Positions 11,541-23,600 of a stretch of DNA of 64,000 bases are shown here, piece after piece. Below the pieces are notes generated by a model, which had not been told where the DNA came from, did not search any database, and saw only the letters and a program-made list of their open reading frames with translations. Positions within the stretch are counted from its first letter, which is position 1, and the number at the start of each line of letters is the position of its first letter. Source of the DNA: Plantago ovata (taxonomy: Eukaryota > Streptophyta > Magnoliopsida > Lamiales > Plantaginaceae). The position numbers and the translations under genes were made by a program. The stretch is from the NCBI GenBank assembly GCA_028274465.1, contig CM051457.1, forward strand, positions 69,910,496-69,974,495, given 5' to 3'.

Positions 11541-14502
11541 CTTCAGTGGAGGCGGTAAGGGTAAGCTCAAGGTGATCAACCTCCCTTTGACCACTAGATA
11601 TCTCGAAGTATGGCTTCACTCGCTGGCCATTCACCTAGAAGGTATTGCCCGTCTTTGGATCAAAGAGTTTTACAGCTCCATGGGGAGCGACTTCGATAAT
11701 TTAGTACGGTCCATCACAACGAGTACGGAGCTTTCCAGGAAATAGTCGAAGGCGAGAATTAAATACCAAAGCTTTTTGTCCAGGAATCAATTCCTTACGT
11801 ACTATACCACGATCATGATACTTCTTAGTATGTTCCTTGTAGATCTTGGCATTTTCATAAGCACCTAGTCGTAATTCATCAAGCTCATCTAGTTGCAACA
11901 ATCGTTCCTCGCCAGCTTTTCCCATATCAAGATTGAGTGCTTTTATTGCCCAATATGCCTTGTGTTCCAGTTCTACGGGAAGATGACATGCTTTCCCATA
12001 CACAAGTCTGTACGGAGTGGTCCCAATCACCGTCTTGTAGCTAGTCCTGTATGCCCAAAGTGCATCATTCAATTTTCCTGCCCAATCCTTCCTACTAGGC
12101 TTCACTACTCGCTCCAGGATCTTCTTAATTTGACGGTTGCTGACTTTGACTTGTCCCTATGTCTGTGGGTGATATGGTGTAGCGATACTATGGTGGACAC
12201 TGTATCTCTTAAGAAGGGAGGCAAACGTTCTATTGACGAAGTGTGACCCTCCATCACTGATGATTGTCCTAGGGCACCCAAATCTTGAGAATATTACCTC
12301 CTTCAAGAACTTCATAACCACTGCGCCGTCATTTGTTTTTGTAGGAATTGCCTCCACCCATTTAGTCACATAGTCCACTGCAACAAGAATGTATACATAG
12401 CCTCCACTGGATGGAAATGGTCCCATGAAATCAATGCCCCATACATCGAAAGGTTCTACCACTAGATTCCCTTGAAGGGGCATTTCATCTTTCTTGCCAA
12501 TACTACCACCTCGTTGACATGGTTCACAATTCTTCACAAAACTTCGAGCATCTTTGTATATTGTTGGCCAGAAAAATCCTGCTTGCAGTACCTTGCGTGC
12601 TGTTTTCAACCCACTGTAGTGTCCGCCACAATTAAGCTCATGGCAATGGCTCAGTACACTTTGTTGCTCTTCTTGTGGCACGCATCTCCTTAGAATCCCA
12701 TCAGCTCCTTCCTTGAATAGATGCGGATCATCCCATATGTAAGTCCTGCAACGCTTGGCAAGAGCTCTCTTGTCTGAGGCTGAAAAGTTAGTGGGGCAAA
12801 CATTCATAGCCAAATAGTTTACAATATCTGCATACCATGGCTCTTCATTAGCCTTCATTAAGTTCTCATCAGGGAGGTCCTCATTGATGGGTAAATAATC
12901 AACAGGGATATTAGGTATTCTAGATAAATGATCTGCTACTAAATTCTCCCTACCAGCTCTATCCACTATGGTCAAATCAAAGTCTTGCAGCAAAAGGACC
13001 CAACAGATTAATCTAGGCTTAGAATCTTGCTTAGCTATCAAATGTCTCAAAGCAGCACGATCAGTATGGACATTCACAGGATGGTCAATTAAATAAGACC
13101 TAAACTTTTGTAAAGAAAAGACAACAGCTAAAAATTCCTTTTCAGTAGTTGTATAATTAACTTGCGCAGAGTCTAGTGTCTTACTAACATAATAAATCAC
13201 ACGATATTGCTTATCAACTTTTTGGCATAAAACAGCACCCATAGCAAAATTCGAAGCATCACACATAATCTCAAAAGGAAGATTCCAGTCAGGCGGCACA
13301 ACAATTGGAGAAGAAACAAGCTTCTCCTTAAGGGTATTAAAAGCAACTAAGCATTCATTAGAGAAGTGGAAAACCACATCTTTAGCAAGCAAGCTACTTA
13401 AAGGTTTAGCAATTTTCGAAAAATCTTTAATAAACCTCCTATGAAAACCTACATGGCCAAGAAAAGATTGCAATTCTTTCACACAAGTAGGTGGGGGAAG
13501 TTTTTCAATGATTTCGATCTTAGCTTTGTCTACCTCAATACCTCTTTCAGAAACTACATGTCCTAGAACAATGCCTTCTCTAACCATATAATGACTCTTC
13601 TTCCAGTTTAAGGTCAAGTTGCATTCAATGCAACTTTTCAAAACAAGATCTAATCTTTGCAAGCATTCATCAAAGGAATCACCAAAAAGGGAAAAATCAT
13701 CCATGAAAACTTCAACAAATTTAGTTACCATGTCAGAGAAAACAGAAAGCATGCACCTTTGAAAAGTGGCGGGAGCATTGCATAGTCCAAATGGCATCCT
13801 CCTATAGGCAAATGTTCCGAATGGGCAAGTGAATGTTGTCTTCTCCTAATCCTCCGGTGCAATCGGAATCTGGTAGAAACCTGATAAACCATCAAGAAAA
13901 CAATAAAACTTCCGCCCCACAAGGCGGTTTAGCATGTCATCTATAAATGGTAAAGGGGAGTGGTCTTTCTTAGTGGCGGCATTTAATCTTCTATAGTCAA
14001 TGCACATCCGCCATCCAGTGGTCTTCCTAACCGGTACCAATTCCCCGTTCTCATTCTCTTCCACCGTGACTCCTGATTTCTTAGGAACTACATGTACCGG
14101 GCTCACCCATCGACTATCAGGAATGGGGTAAATCATATCAGCATCTAGCAACTTGATCACTTCTTTCTTTACCACCTCTTGCATGGCTGGATTTATCCTT
14201 CGCTGAGGTTGCCTAACGGGTTTGGCATCCTGTTCTAGAGTGATGTTGTGTACGCATCGTGTAGGGCTAATTCCTTTGATATCACTGATCCCCCATCCTA
14301 TAGCTGCGGAATTTTCCTTCAATACTTCAATCAACTTACTTTCTTCATTGTCGGAGAGATGTGAGGAGACAATTACAGGCTTCTTCTGATTTTCTCCTAA
14401 GTACACATACTTGAGGCGCGCAGGAAGCGGTTTTAATTCCAAGCTAGGTTCTTCAGGAAACCCACTTTCTTCTTCTTCTTCATCTAAAGGTTCAAGTACC
14501 TA
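11541..14502 (-). pseudogene. pol: Athila pol: RT, RNase H and integrase
   Basis: Read on the minus strand. RT has MCIDYRRLNAATKKDH (about 14005), [15 protein letters not shown] (13797) and catalytic VFMDDFS (about 13690-13710). RNase H has [15 protein letters not shown] and [14 protein letters not shown] (about 13270-13130), with [10 protein letters not shown] at its end. Integrase has the zinc-binding [13 protein letters not shown]...CEPCQRGG region, the core [23 protein letters not shown] and YHPQT, then the C-terminal ARTSYK-like [16 protein letters not shown] and [17 protein letters not shown]. The frame is constant to 11541 and broken only by stops: TAG at 13846 (expected Gln), TAG at 12157, TAA at 11701 and a TAG near 11640. 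It continues in frame from gag-protease after two adjacent stops at 14503-14508. Confidence 0.93.
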
Positions 14503-17212
14503 TTATCCTGCGGGAATTTCTGGGGTGCTATCCATTATTTCAACTGGTTCCCTTGCTTCTTTGGTCATGTAGCACGTCTCAGCTTGCATTGTCAGTGCCT
14601 CCTCAAGTGGTTCACGATTACCATGGCAATGATGAAATTCGGGAATCACGGATTCGTAGCAATCGACAAATTTTAACTCCTCCGCGACTTCTTTATCTTT
14701 ATCTCCGATGCTACATCCTACCAACTCAATCTTTTCTCCCATTACCTCCATGGTTATTTTCTTGCCCTTAAGTTCAAGGCATGTGTTGGTAGTTGCCATG
14801 AATGGTCTCCCAAGTAGTACTACGTGCTCACGGATATGGCTCTTTCCCTCGTCCGCCGACTTCATTACTACAAAATCAGCTGGGATTATCAATTTATCCA
14901 CCTTCACAAGGATGTCTTCTATTATCCCGACCGGCCTCTTCACACTTTGGTCCGCCATTTGGACGACCATATCAGTTGGTGTCAATTCTCCGAGTTCCAG
15001 GGCCTTGTACACTGAATAGGGCATTAAGTTAATGCTAGCTCCTAAGTCAAGCATTGCCTTCGTAGTTCGTCCATTCCCTAAGGCGATGTCTATGATGAAG
15101 CTTCCAGGATCCTTTTTCTTCACGGGCAATCCAGCAATTGAGTTGACCGTTTCAACCCCATTCACTTCCTTTTCTGAAGTAATCCTTTTGTTCTTGATCT
15201 CACGAAAGAATTTCGTATAAGCTGGAATGTTCCGGATTAACTCTAAGAGAGGCACATTGACTTCCACTTTCGACAGGCGTTGGAATAGGGGTGAATCTTG
15301 AATATCCTTCTTGGCTGGTTTGATCCGACTTGGGAATGGCACATGTGGCTTCGGAGGCACATATGGATTGGAAGACCTGTGAAGCTCCCCTGGCGTATTA
15401 GTTCCTACCTCGACTTCGTCATCTCCTATGTCTTCCACAGATGGACTTGGTTCATCATTCCTTCCCGGAACTTCTTGAGGTTCTTTGGAACGTCCGCTAA
15501 CCTCTTGTTCTGTGCTCGGTACTGAATTTTTGGTCCCAGTAGGTTCTACCCGTTTAGGATGCACGAAGTTAGGAATTTTGGTCATCTTGCCTCCACGGAG
15601 TAGTAGATTCACCTCTTCGCACTCATTCTCCTTGGTAGTAACAGCTGGAAGTGGCTCGGGATCAGTTTCAGGTGTCACATCGGGAGGACTGGGGTCGTCC
15701 GATTCCCCGGAGTTGGGGGGTGATTCGCCCCTTACCTCGGGTGGCTTGCTCACTACTTCCATGGGGGTATCCTCGACTGCTTTACCGCACCTTCCACACT
15801 TCAGTAGGCTAAGCTCTTTGATAAGTTGCTCAGTTACTTCGACCGCTTCAAAAGCCTTCTCGATGCGAAGATTGTTCTCAGCTTGCCCTGCGTGTGCTAT
15901 CTCGAAAACACTCTCAATGGCTTTAATCCCTGCGTAAAACGCAAGTTCCTCCTCCTCACTGATGTCTTCGTCCTCAGAATATCCTTCGCATAACCCGGCA
16001 GTTTCGCCTTGATTTGAATATACGTTGGTGACTTCATTCGACATTATTTTCTCGGATTGTGCGGATCCATTGGCGTGCTTTTGAAAGACCTTCACTGCTT
16101 CTTCAACTGTACATTCTTCTAAACCTTCACACATCCCATCCACTTGAAGCCTAACTTCATCACGTAGTCCACCAGCAAAAAACCAAATCAGCTCCCCATC
16201 GTCGAAACGGTGGTGAGGGCACTCACGTTTATACAGCTCAAAACGTTCATAGTTGTCACAAAACCGCTCGTATTCTCCTTGCTTGAAGTGTTCGATCCGA
16301 TTCCTCAGTGCAATTGTCTCATGGTAAGGCATGAAACGTGCCAAGAACTCCTCTACTACTTGGCTCCAGGTCCTCAGTGATCCTGGTGCTAACCTCGCTA
16401 TCCATATCCTTGGTTCATATCCCAAAGCAAAATGAAATAATTTCCTGCATAATTGATCCTCGGTGAACCCCTTTGCTGGAACTTTTGCTATTTCCTCTTC
16501 ATAGGACCTGATGAAGCTTATCGGATTCATATCCTCTCCATCTTCGAACCTCGGTATCCTTCTCAATATAGAACTTGTTACCTCATACCCCGATAACTCT
16601 TCTTCCAAGTATATAGCTGACCCCCTCTTGACTTGTTACCTCAACTGTACATTCTTCTAAACCTCCACACATCCCATCCACTTGAAGCCTAACTTCATCC
16701 AGTAGTCCACCAACAAAAAAACAAATCAGCTCCCCATCGTCGAAACGGTGGTGAGGGCACTCACGTTTATACAGCTCAAAACGTTCATAGTTGTCACAAA
16801 ACCGCTCGTATTCTCCTTGCTTGAAGTGTTCGATCCGATTCCTCAGTGCAATCGTCTCATGGTAAGGCATGAAACGTGCCAAGAACTCCTCTACTACTTG
16901 GCTCCAGGTCCTCAGTGATCCTGGTGCTAACCTCGCTATCCATATCCTTGGTTCATATCCCAAAGCAAAAGGAAATAATTTCCTGCATAATTGATCCTCG
17001 GTGAACCCCTTTGCTGGAACTTTTGCTATTTCCTCTTCATAGGACCTGATGAAGCTTATCGGATTCATATCCTCTCCATCTTCGAACCTCGGTATCCTTC
17101 TCACTATAGAACTTGTTACCTCATACCCCGATAACTCTTCTTCCAAGTATATAGCTGACCCCCTCTTGACTTGCGAGAACGTAGGCGTCAAGCGAGCTTT
17201 TAAGGTCGTCAT
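14503..17212 (-). pseudogene. gag: Athila gag and protease with internal duplication
   Basis: Starts MTTLKARLTPTFSQVKRG at 17212. The Gag domain (RIPRFEDGEDMNPISFIRSY, WSQVVEEFLARFMPYHETIA, YKRECPHHRFDDGEL) occurs twice because of a 538-bp tandem duplication; since 538 is not a multiple of three, the first copy ends at a stop (16583) and the second restarts in another frame at 16608. After Gag comes an acidic Pro/Ser/Glu linker (about 15.9-15.4 kb) containing GESPPNSGESDDPSPP, then the aspartic protease (MLDLGASINLMPYSVYKALE near 15050-15000; VVLLGRPFMATTNTCLEL near 14830-14770). The protease triad reads D-L-G rather than D-S/T-G, a variant shared by all B-type copies in this window. Confidence 0.92.
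16103..17173 (-). repeat. 538-bp-period tandem duplication within gag
   Basis: Units about 16103-16635 and 16641-17173, near-identical, joined by five bases. Landmarks AACTGT at 16105/16643 and GATAACT at 16592/17130 give the period. The duplication breaks the gag frame. Confidence 0.92.
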
Positions 17213-17444
17213 ACCTGGAAATCTGTATCAGGAGTAACTCAAAACTGAAAATTAGCCTCGTTAGAAATTTCGAAAATCGAGAATATTTCTAGATATCGAA
17301 TACTACTAAGGGTAGGAAAGGAGAATTAGAAACAGACTAGGAAAGCAGTATCAGATAGAGATTAAAAACAAAAACTAAAACTACTAGAATTAGGAATTGA
17401 ATGCTGAAAATATAAACAAATTAAACACAGAAAAAAGAGTATAG

Positions 17445-17462
17445 TCCCCGGCAGCGGCGCCA
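17445..17462 (-). promoter_or_regulatory. Primer-binding site, tRNA-Asp type (Athila-1)
   Basis: Sense strand TGGCGCCGCTGCCGGGGA, three bases from the 5' LTR. It is complementary to the 3' end of plant tRNA-Asp except for one base (C for T), as is usual for Athila/Tat elements. Confidence 0.9.
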
Positions 17463-17465
17463 ATT

Positions 17466-18784
17466 TGATGAACGCGCTGGTGTCGTGTTCCAACACGAAT
17501 ATCAAATAAATTTGTTATTTAGCCAAAGGCAATTCACAACTACAATGAAAACCGTAGTGTAGCAGTAGAATAACCTCGAGTGTCGATCTCTAAGGACTAT
17601 AACTTGCTTTATCTAATCTAATTTAGAATATAAAACAGCAGACGGTATAGCAAAGGGTTTTTCTAACAGATAATGGAGATTGGTGATAGTATGGTCCTTC
17701 AAAGCATAACGGGTTAATAATCATGCGTAAATTCCTCGGATTTGCATGGAGATCTTTGATCAATAAATTGTCCTGTTGTAATTATCAAACACTACGAAGA
17801 TATAGATTCTGATAGGTCAAACACTATTGTCCAATTGTGTTCCGTAATTATTCAACACTACGAAGATATAGATTCTGAAAGGTTAAAGACTATTGTCCAA
17901 TTGTGTTCAATAATTAATCAACATACGAAGATATAGATTCCGCTAGATCAAAGAAATAAACCAATGACACGGAGTATAATGCGCGATATAGCCATTAGCA
18001 TAATTATCAACCCTTCGCTAAGAATTCACATACTACCACCAACGAGAAGTTTAGCTACTCATAGTTGTCATGCAATCAACAGAAATCATAGAAGAAAACA
18101 TGTTGAAAGATATATAAAAATAAGTAGAAAAACTGTAAGATACAATGTTACCGAAGGTTGTCAGTCTCCGAAGAATCGCGATCTTACAAGCTCCAAACTG
18201 CTATGAAAAAGTATCTCCTAAGCTATGAACCCCCAGAACAGGCTCTGGGAAGTTCCTACCTAAAACTACAGAGAAAGGTGAGAGAATAGGTCTGGAAAAG
18301 TATGAAAAACGGAGAAAAACTGGGCAACTATATATAGGCTTCGAATTTGTGTGGGGCGAAGGGCCCCACACACGGGGCGACTCGCCTGGTGTGGGGCGAT
18401 TCGGCCCACGTCCCGGGCGATTCGCCCGGGAGTAAAATTCGGGAAATTCCGCGTTTTCGACGCGTTTTAGGATTTCTTCCCCTTTTCGGACTCGGTTTCT
18501 GACTTCTAGTGGCCTTCTAACTTCCAAATTCGACCCCTAGACTCCAAATCCTATCCGGAAACCTTCAGATACTCCAAATAGGCTTCTGGAACACCAATTC
18601 CTTGTCAACTTCAATATAATTGCCCGGAAATCCTTGTGTTTCAACCAAAACCTGTAAAATAAAAACTAAAGGGAAACGTGACACTATTCTAATAAAATGC
18701 ACTAAAATATAGCTAAATTAACATAGAGGATAGCTAAAATAGGTGAAAAAGACTCAAATGAAAGTGTAAAATACACATTCATCA
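17466..18784 (-). repeat. 5' LTR of Athila-1
   Basis: Plus-strand bounds TGATGAACG (17466) and CATTCATCA (18784). Carries the palindrome array at about 18350-18432 and TATATA at about 18329-18336. Nearly identical to 8729-10039. Confidence 0.93.
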
Positions 18785-21072
18785 GTACATTGTACTGGAC
18801 TTATCCCTTTAATGTACCATATGCTCCATCCTATGGCTTCGGAGTTCCTCTTTAACACTTCAACTAATTTAGACTCCTCTTCCTCACCAAGTTTCGAAGA
18901 TATTATCACAGGTTTGGACTCATCTTCCCCCAAGAAAAAGTACTTCAAATGACTAGGTAAAGCTTTGAGTTCTAACTTTGGCTCACTAGGTGGGGAATTC
19001 ACACCCTCCTTCTCAACTAATTCTAATGACTCTTATACTTCTTCACCAAGGGGAATTTCTGGTGCACTATCTAGAATGGCGGTCATTTCTAACACTTCTT
19101 CGGTGACAAACCCTTCTTCTAGGTTCATGGTAAGAGAAGCCTCTAAGGGATCACTAACCTCATGGGAGAAATAAGTATCAACATATATTGGCTCATAACA
19201 ATCAACAAATTTAAGCTCTTTAACAATTTGTTCTTCAGAATCAGGATCAAAAGAATGTTTATATTGCTCAATTTGTACCTTATCTCCTTGCACCTCCATG
19301 GTAATCTTCTTCCCTCAAATTTCCAAGCAAGTGTTGGTCGTGGCCATGAATGGTCTCCCCAATAGCACTATGTGCTCCTTCTTCGAGCTTGACGCCCCAT
19401 CCGCCGTCTCCATTACCACAAAGTCAGTGGGAACGATGAGTCGATCAACCTTCACTAGGATGTCCTCAACAATACCAAGTGGGCGTTTCACACTCTTATC
19501 AGCCATTTGAACAACCATGCTTGTGGGTTGGATTTCTCCTAACCCCAATGCTTTATAAACAGAGTATGGCATCAAATTGATGCTAGCCCCCAAATCAAGC
19601 ATTGCCTTAGCAGATCGGCCGTTTCCCATGGTGATATTGATGATGAAACTCCCGGGGTCTTTTTGCTTAATAGGCAACTCATTTACGGAGTTAACCATCT
19701 CAAGTTCGGCTACTTCCCCTTGTTGGAAAATTTTCTTGTTATTCCGCACATCTCTAAAGAATTTAGTATAGGTGGGAATATTTTGAACTAATTCCTGTAA
19801 GGGGACATTGACCTCTACTTTTGATAGAATTCCATATATGCGAGAGTCTCGGACATCCTTCGTGGCTTCCTTCACCCTACCAGGAAAGGGAAGGTGAGGT
19901 TTGGGGGGCACATAAGGATTGGGAGACTTATAAAGTTCGCCTCCTTTTGTGGGTGCACCCTCCTGCTCTTTCTCCATGCCTTTTCTAGATTCGGGCTCAG
20001 GAATAACAACCTCATTCGGCGTAGCTTGTCTGGCTCCTCCTCGATAGTTGTTTGACCTGAAACAATATGAGAAGGATTAGTTTTGTTAGCATAGGGGGAT
20101 TTTAATACCTTTCCACTTCGTAAAAGTATGTTTGCTTCCTCCATTGCTACATCAGACTCCTCCTCGCTGTCCAATTCGGTTTCCAACCCGCCGACCAGTT
20201 CTTGTTGGTCCCATCTTTCTTCATCCTCACCAGAAACAGACTCCGCCTCAGAGTTGTTGGGCGGTTCGCCTGCAGTACTGGGCGAATCGCCTGGTTGGGC
20301 GCTTCGTCTAGGACTGCTGGGCGATTCGCCCTGTAGAGTTTCTGCAATTTTAGAGACTGCAATTTCTGGGGTCTCTAGGGGCGAACCCCCCCAGCCCTGG
20401 GCGATTCCCCTGACCTGGAAGGAGTTAAATGCTCAATTTCCGCTGTTTGGGCCTGAAAAACTTCAAACATCAGTTCTGATTCTTCCAAGACTTGATAGAC
20501 ACTCTCCATTCTTGTATCAAAAACTTCTTGGTTTGTACTTGCCACTTCGAAGAGATCACTCCAAATTTTCATCAAGGTTGCTATGGCTTCTTCATCTTCA
20601 TCGGAGGATTCCTGAACTGAAGATCCTTGTGACTTCACCTCTTCCACTTCATATACATAGTAAGGAATGTTCTTCCATGAACAAGTCTCCACTTTGCGGT
20701 TGAAGTCATCATCATTGGAGCTTATGGCAATAGACTTCAGAGCCTGGTACATCACGGAGTACTCAACAGGTGGATCTCTAGCCCGATTATGCGTGGCAAT
20801 AAGAAATTTCTTGAAAACTTCTCTTGCTTCAGCCACGGTTCTGTTTTCTAACCCTCCACATGCACCGTCAATCATAGCTTGCAAATCTTCATCCAAGCCA
20901 TGAAGAAATATAGAACAAGCTCATGCTCGCTAAGTCGATGATGTGGACACTCTCTCTTGTAAAGCTCAAACCTCTCGAGGGCATCACAAAATCTCTCTCC
21001 TCCTCGTTGGGTGAACTCTACTATCTTCCTCTTCAATTCCTCGTTTTCTCTATAGGAAAGGAATCTATCCAA
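18785..21072 (-). pseudogene. gag-pol: Athila-like gag-protease-RT start, 5' half of element B-prime
   Basis: Minus strand, in several frames. Gag: LDRFLSYRENEELKRK-like start at 21072, YKRECPHHRLSEHEL, then AMIDGACGGLENRTVAEARE and EVFKKFLIATHNRARDPP (20896-20740). A linker rich in Gly-Glu-Ser-Pro is encoded by the GC palindrome words (20265-20410). Protease: AKAMLDLGASINLMPYSVYK and VLLGRPFMATTNTCLE (19620-19320). RT N-terminus: LELKALPSHLKYFFLGEDE (about 18980). It joins 8728 across the Athila-1 insertion. Frameshifts at about 20190, 19980 and 19030-19315 make it non-functional. It is a sister of the plus-strand copy at 23.3-27.0 kb. Confidence 0.88.
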
Positions 21073-23280
21073 AATGGTGGAATCGAGCTTAAACGCAGCA
21101 TTTTGGAGGCATTTGGATCACGTTTGAGCACCTTGACATCCATGGACGTGCCCGTGAGCACCCGAGCCCTTAATAAGTGACTGAAGATGTATTCCCGTGG
21201 AATTTGGAGGCTTCCCCAAGGCTCGAGACTGAAGAAATAGCCGTAGCGGCTCATAAAACCTCAGGGGAACCGCCCGGGACTGCAGGGGATTCGCCTGCAA
21301 CAAGCAGAAAGTCCCTAGAAATCGACTCCAGCGGGGCGAGCTGCCCCACGAGCCAGGCGGATCGCCTGGCTGGGCGAATCGCCCAGCTCTGACAAGCGGT
21401 TCGCCCAACGTCGTCATCAGGCCAAATTCATCATATTAAATACAGATTTTGCAGTTACATTTTATACACTTTTTCACTTTCAAAGACATCCATCTGCATT
21501 TTGGGAGATTTTTCCAGTCCTAACTCTCAGATTTGATCATTTGAACCATTGTAATACATTAGAGATTGAGGATTTGGCACCAAGAATACATTTTACATTG
21601 ATCTATGAAAAGGATTTTACGATTCCACTCAAGAGTGACAGCTTGTGGTAACATTGTATCAAACCCCTTGTATTTTGATTATTATGTTTTCTATGGATTA
21701 TTCATATGAATTGTGTATGTTTAGCATGATTATGAGTAGCTAAATATCTTGTGTTGGTGGTGCAATGTGGGTGCAAACATGATATGAAATTCACTATGCT
21801 TGTATGAGGTTTTGATTCGATCTTGCTGCATATTATCTTACGTTTATCATAGTTGCCAATAAGATATCTTCGAATATGAGTATATGACAAACTCTCGGTC
21901 GATTAAGGCTATGGTAAATGATTCGAGTATGCAACATGCTAGATGAATAGTGGAGTGACACCACGTCTAATGTATTGATAGGAACCTTTCAAGAAATGTG
22001 TCTTAAATCTGTCTAGACGGTTTACTGATGAACTAGAATTTGTCAGATTCAATTAATCAAATAAATTTGTTTTTAGCCAAAGGCAATTCACAACTACAAC
22101 GAAAACCGTAGTGTAGCAGTAAAATAACCTCGAGTGTCGATCTCTAAGGACTATAACTAGCTTTATCTAATTTAACTTAAACTATAAACTCAACAAACGA
22201 CTTAGCACAGAACTTTCTTATCAAAGATAATGGAAGTTAGTGATAGTATGATCATTCAAAGCATAGCAGGGTAATAATCATGCATGAAGTACCCGATCGT
22301 TTTGCATAGAAATCTAAGATCATTAATTGTCCAATGTGTTCCGTTCAATTCAACACTACGAAGATAGAGGGATTAGATAGATCAAAGAAATAAAGCTATA
22401 ACTCAAAGTCTGATTCGCGTTACAGCCATCATGCATAATTAAGAACCCTAGCTAAGAAATCACATACTATCACCAACGATAGATTTAGCTACTCATAGAT
22501 GTCATGCAATCAACAGAAATAAAAGAAAGATTGAATGAAAACATGTTGAAAGATATAAATATAAATAGAAAAATCGTGAGATACAATGTTACCGACGAAG
22601 GTTGTCAATCTCCGAAGAATTGCGAACTCACAAGCAAAATAATCCTCCAATTGATAAGAAAAATAGTCTCCGATGCTAAGAATTCCCATAACAGGCTCTG
22701 GAGAATTCCTACCTAAAACTATGTGAAAAGGTATGAAAAAAGGTCTGAGAGAACCGCCTGGTGTGGGGCGAACCGCCCCACATCCCGGGCGAACCGCCCG
22801 GGAGCTCCACTCGGCGAGAAATGCGTTTTAGGTCTTCTTTTCTTTTTCGGACTCGGTTTTTGCCTTCTAGTGACCTTTTAAGCCTTGAAACTCGACCCCT
22901 AGACCTTAAATCTCATCCGGAACCTTCTAGATACTCCACGAACGCCCTCGGAACACCAATTCTTCGTTCTCTTCAATATAATTGCCCGGAAAATCACGTT
23001 TTTCACCTAAAACCTGAAAAATGCAAACTAAAGGGAAACGTGACACTATTCTAATAAAATGCACTATAATATAGCTAAATTAACATTGAGGATAGCTAAA
23101 ATAGGTGAAAAAAGACTCGAATGAAGGTGTAAAATACACGTTCATCATTTACACTGTAGAACTTGTTGAAGGCTATACGCACTGAACTTACACGCATATG
23201 TGTGTTTCATTACATGGTTGACCCCGTTGTTACCACCAACCCTTTCTTCTATTGATTACAAACTCGTTCAAGTTGCTTCC
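21073..23280 (+). repeat. 5' LTR fragment of element B (interrupted)
   Basis: Similar to the 3' LTR from 54833 to about 55910. It starts at the word AAATGGTGGAATCGAGC with the LTR beginning lost at the inversion junction. It is split by a solo LTR at 22026-23147 and ends at GTTGCTTCC, where gag begins directly. GC palindromes lie at about 21270-21415, before an AT-rich ATATTAAATACAG. Confidence 0.85.
22026..23147 (-). mobile_element. Solo LTR of the Athila-like A family
   Basis: 1,122 bp, TGATGAAC...TTCATCA, flanked by perfect TSD TTTAC (22021-22025 and 23148-23152). No internal region remains, so it arose by LTR-LTR recombination. Its U5 end (AATCTGACAAATTCTAG on the sense strand) matches the 41988-50192 element. 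It contains the CCCGGGCG-type palindromes at about 22757-22803. Confidence 0.93.
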
Positions 23281-23600
23281 TTGGATAGATTCCTGTCTTA
23301 TAGAGAAAACGAGGAGTTGAAGAGGAGGATAGTAGAGTTCACCCAACGAGGAGGAGAGAGTTTTGTGACGCCCTCGAGAGGTTTGAGCTTTACAAGAGAG
23401 AGTGCCACATCATCGACTTAGTGAGCATGAACTGTTCTATATTTCTTCAATGGTTTGGATCAAGACTTGCAAGCTATGATCGACGGTGCATGTGGAGGGT
23501 TAGAAAACAGGACCATGGCTAAAGCTAGGGAAGTTTTCAAGAAATTCCTTATTGCCACGCCTAATCGGGCTAGAGATCCACCTGTTGATTGCTTAGTGAT
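23281..23600 (+). pseudogene. gag: Gag start of element B
   Basis: Encodes LDRFLSYRENEELKRRIVEF, then a frameshift, then MDQDLQAMIDGACGGLENRT and FKKFLIATPNRARDPPV. It is interrupted at 23600 by the solo Copia LTR and resumes at 25143 with PKPIAISSNDDDF. It matches the minus-strand copy at 21072-20740. Confidence 0.85.

Larger units (their letters stand above)
8729..18784 (-). mobile_element. Complete Athila-clade Gypsy retrotransposon (Athila-1)
   Basis: A 10,056-bp element on the minus strand with two matching 1.3-kb LTRs, tRNA-Asp primer-binding site, gag-protease-RT-RNase H-integrase in order, a 1.5-kb 3' non-coding region, polypurine tract and a near-perfect 5-bp TSD. By eye the LTRs differ at about 30 positions plus small gaps (roughly 2-3%), so insertion is fairly recent. 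Coding disruption consists of a gag duplication and several stops, with one long common pol frame. Confidence 0.93.

Noticed and set aside
14553-15937. Plus-strand frames of up to 150 codons
   Set aside because: Shadows of the minus-strand Athila gag-protease, which has clear domain motifs.
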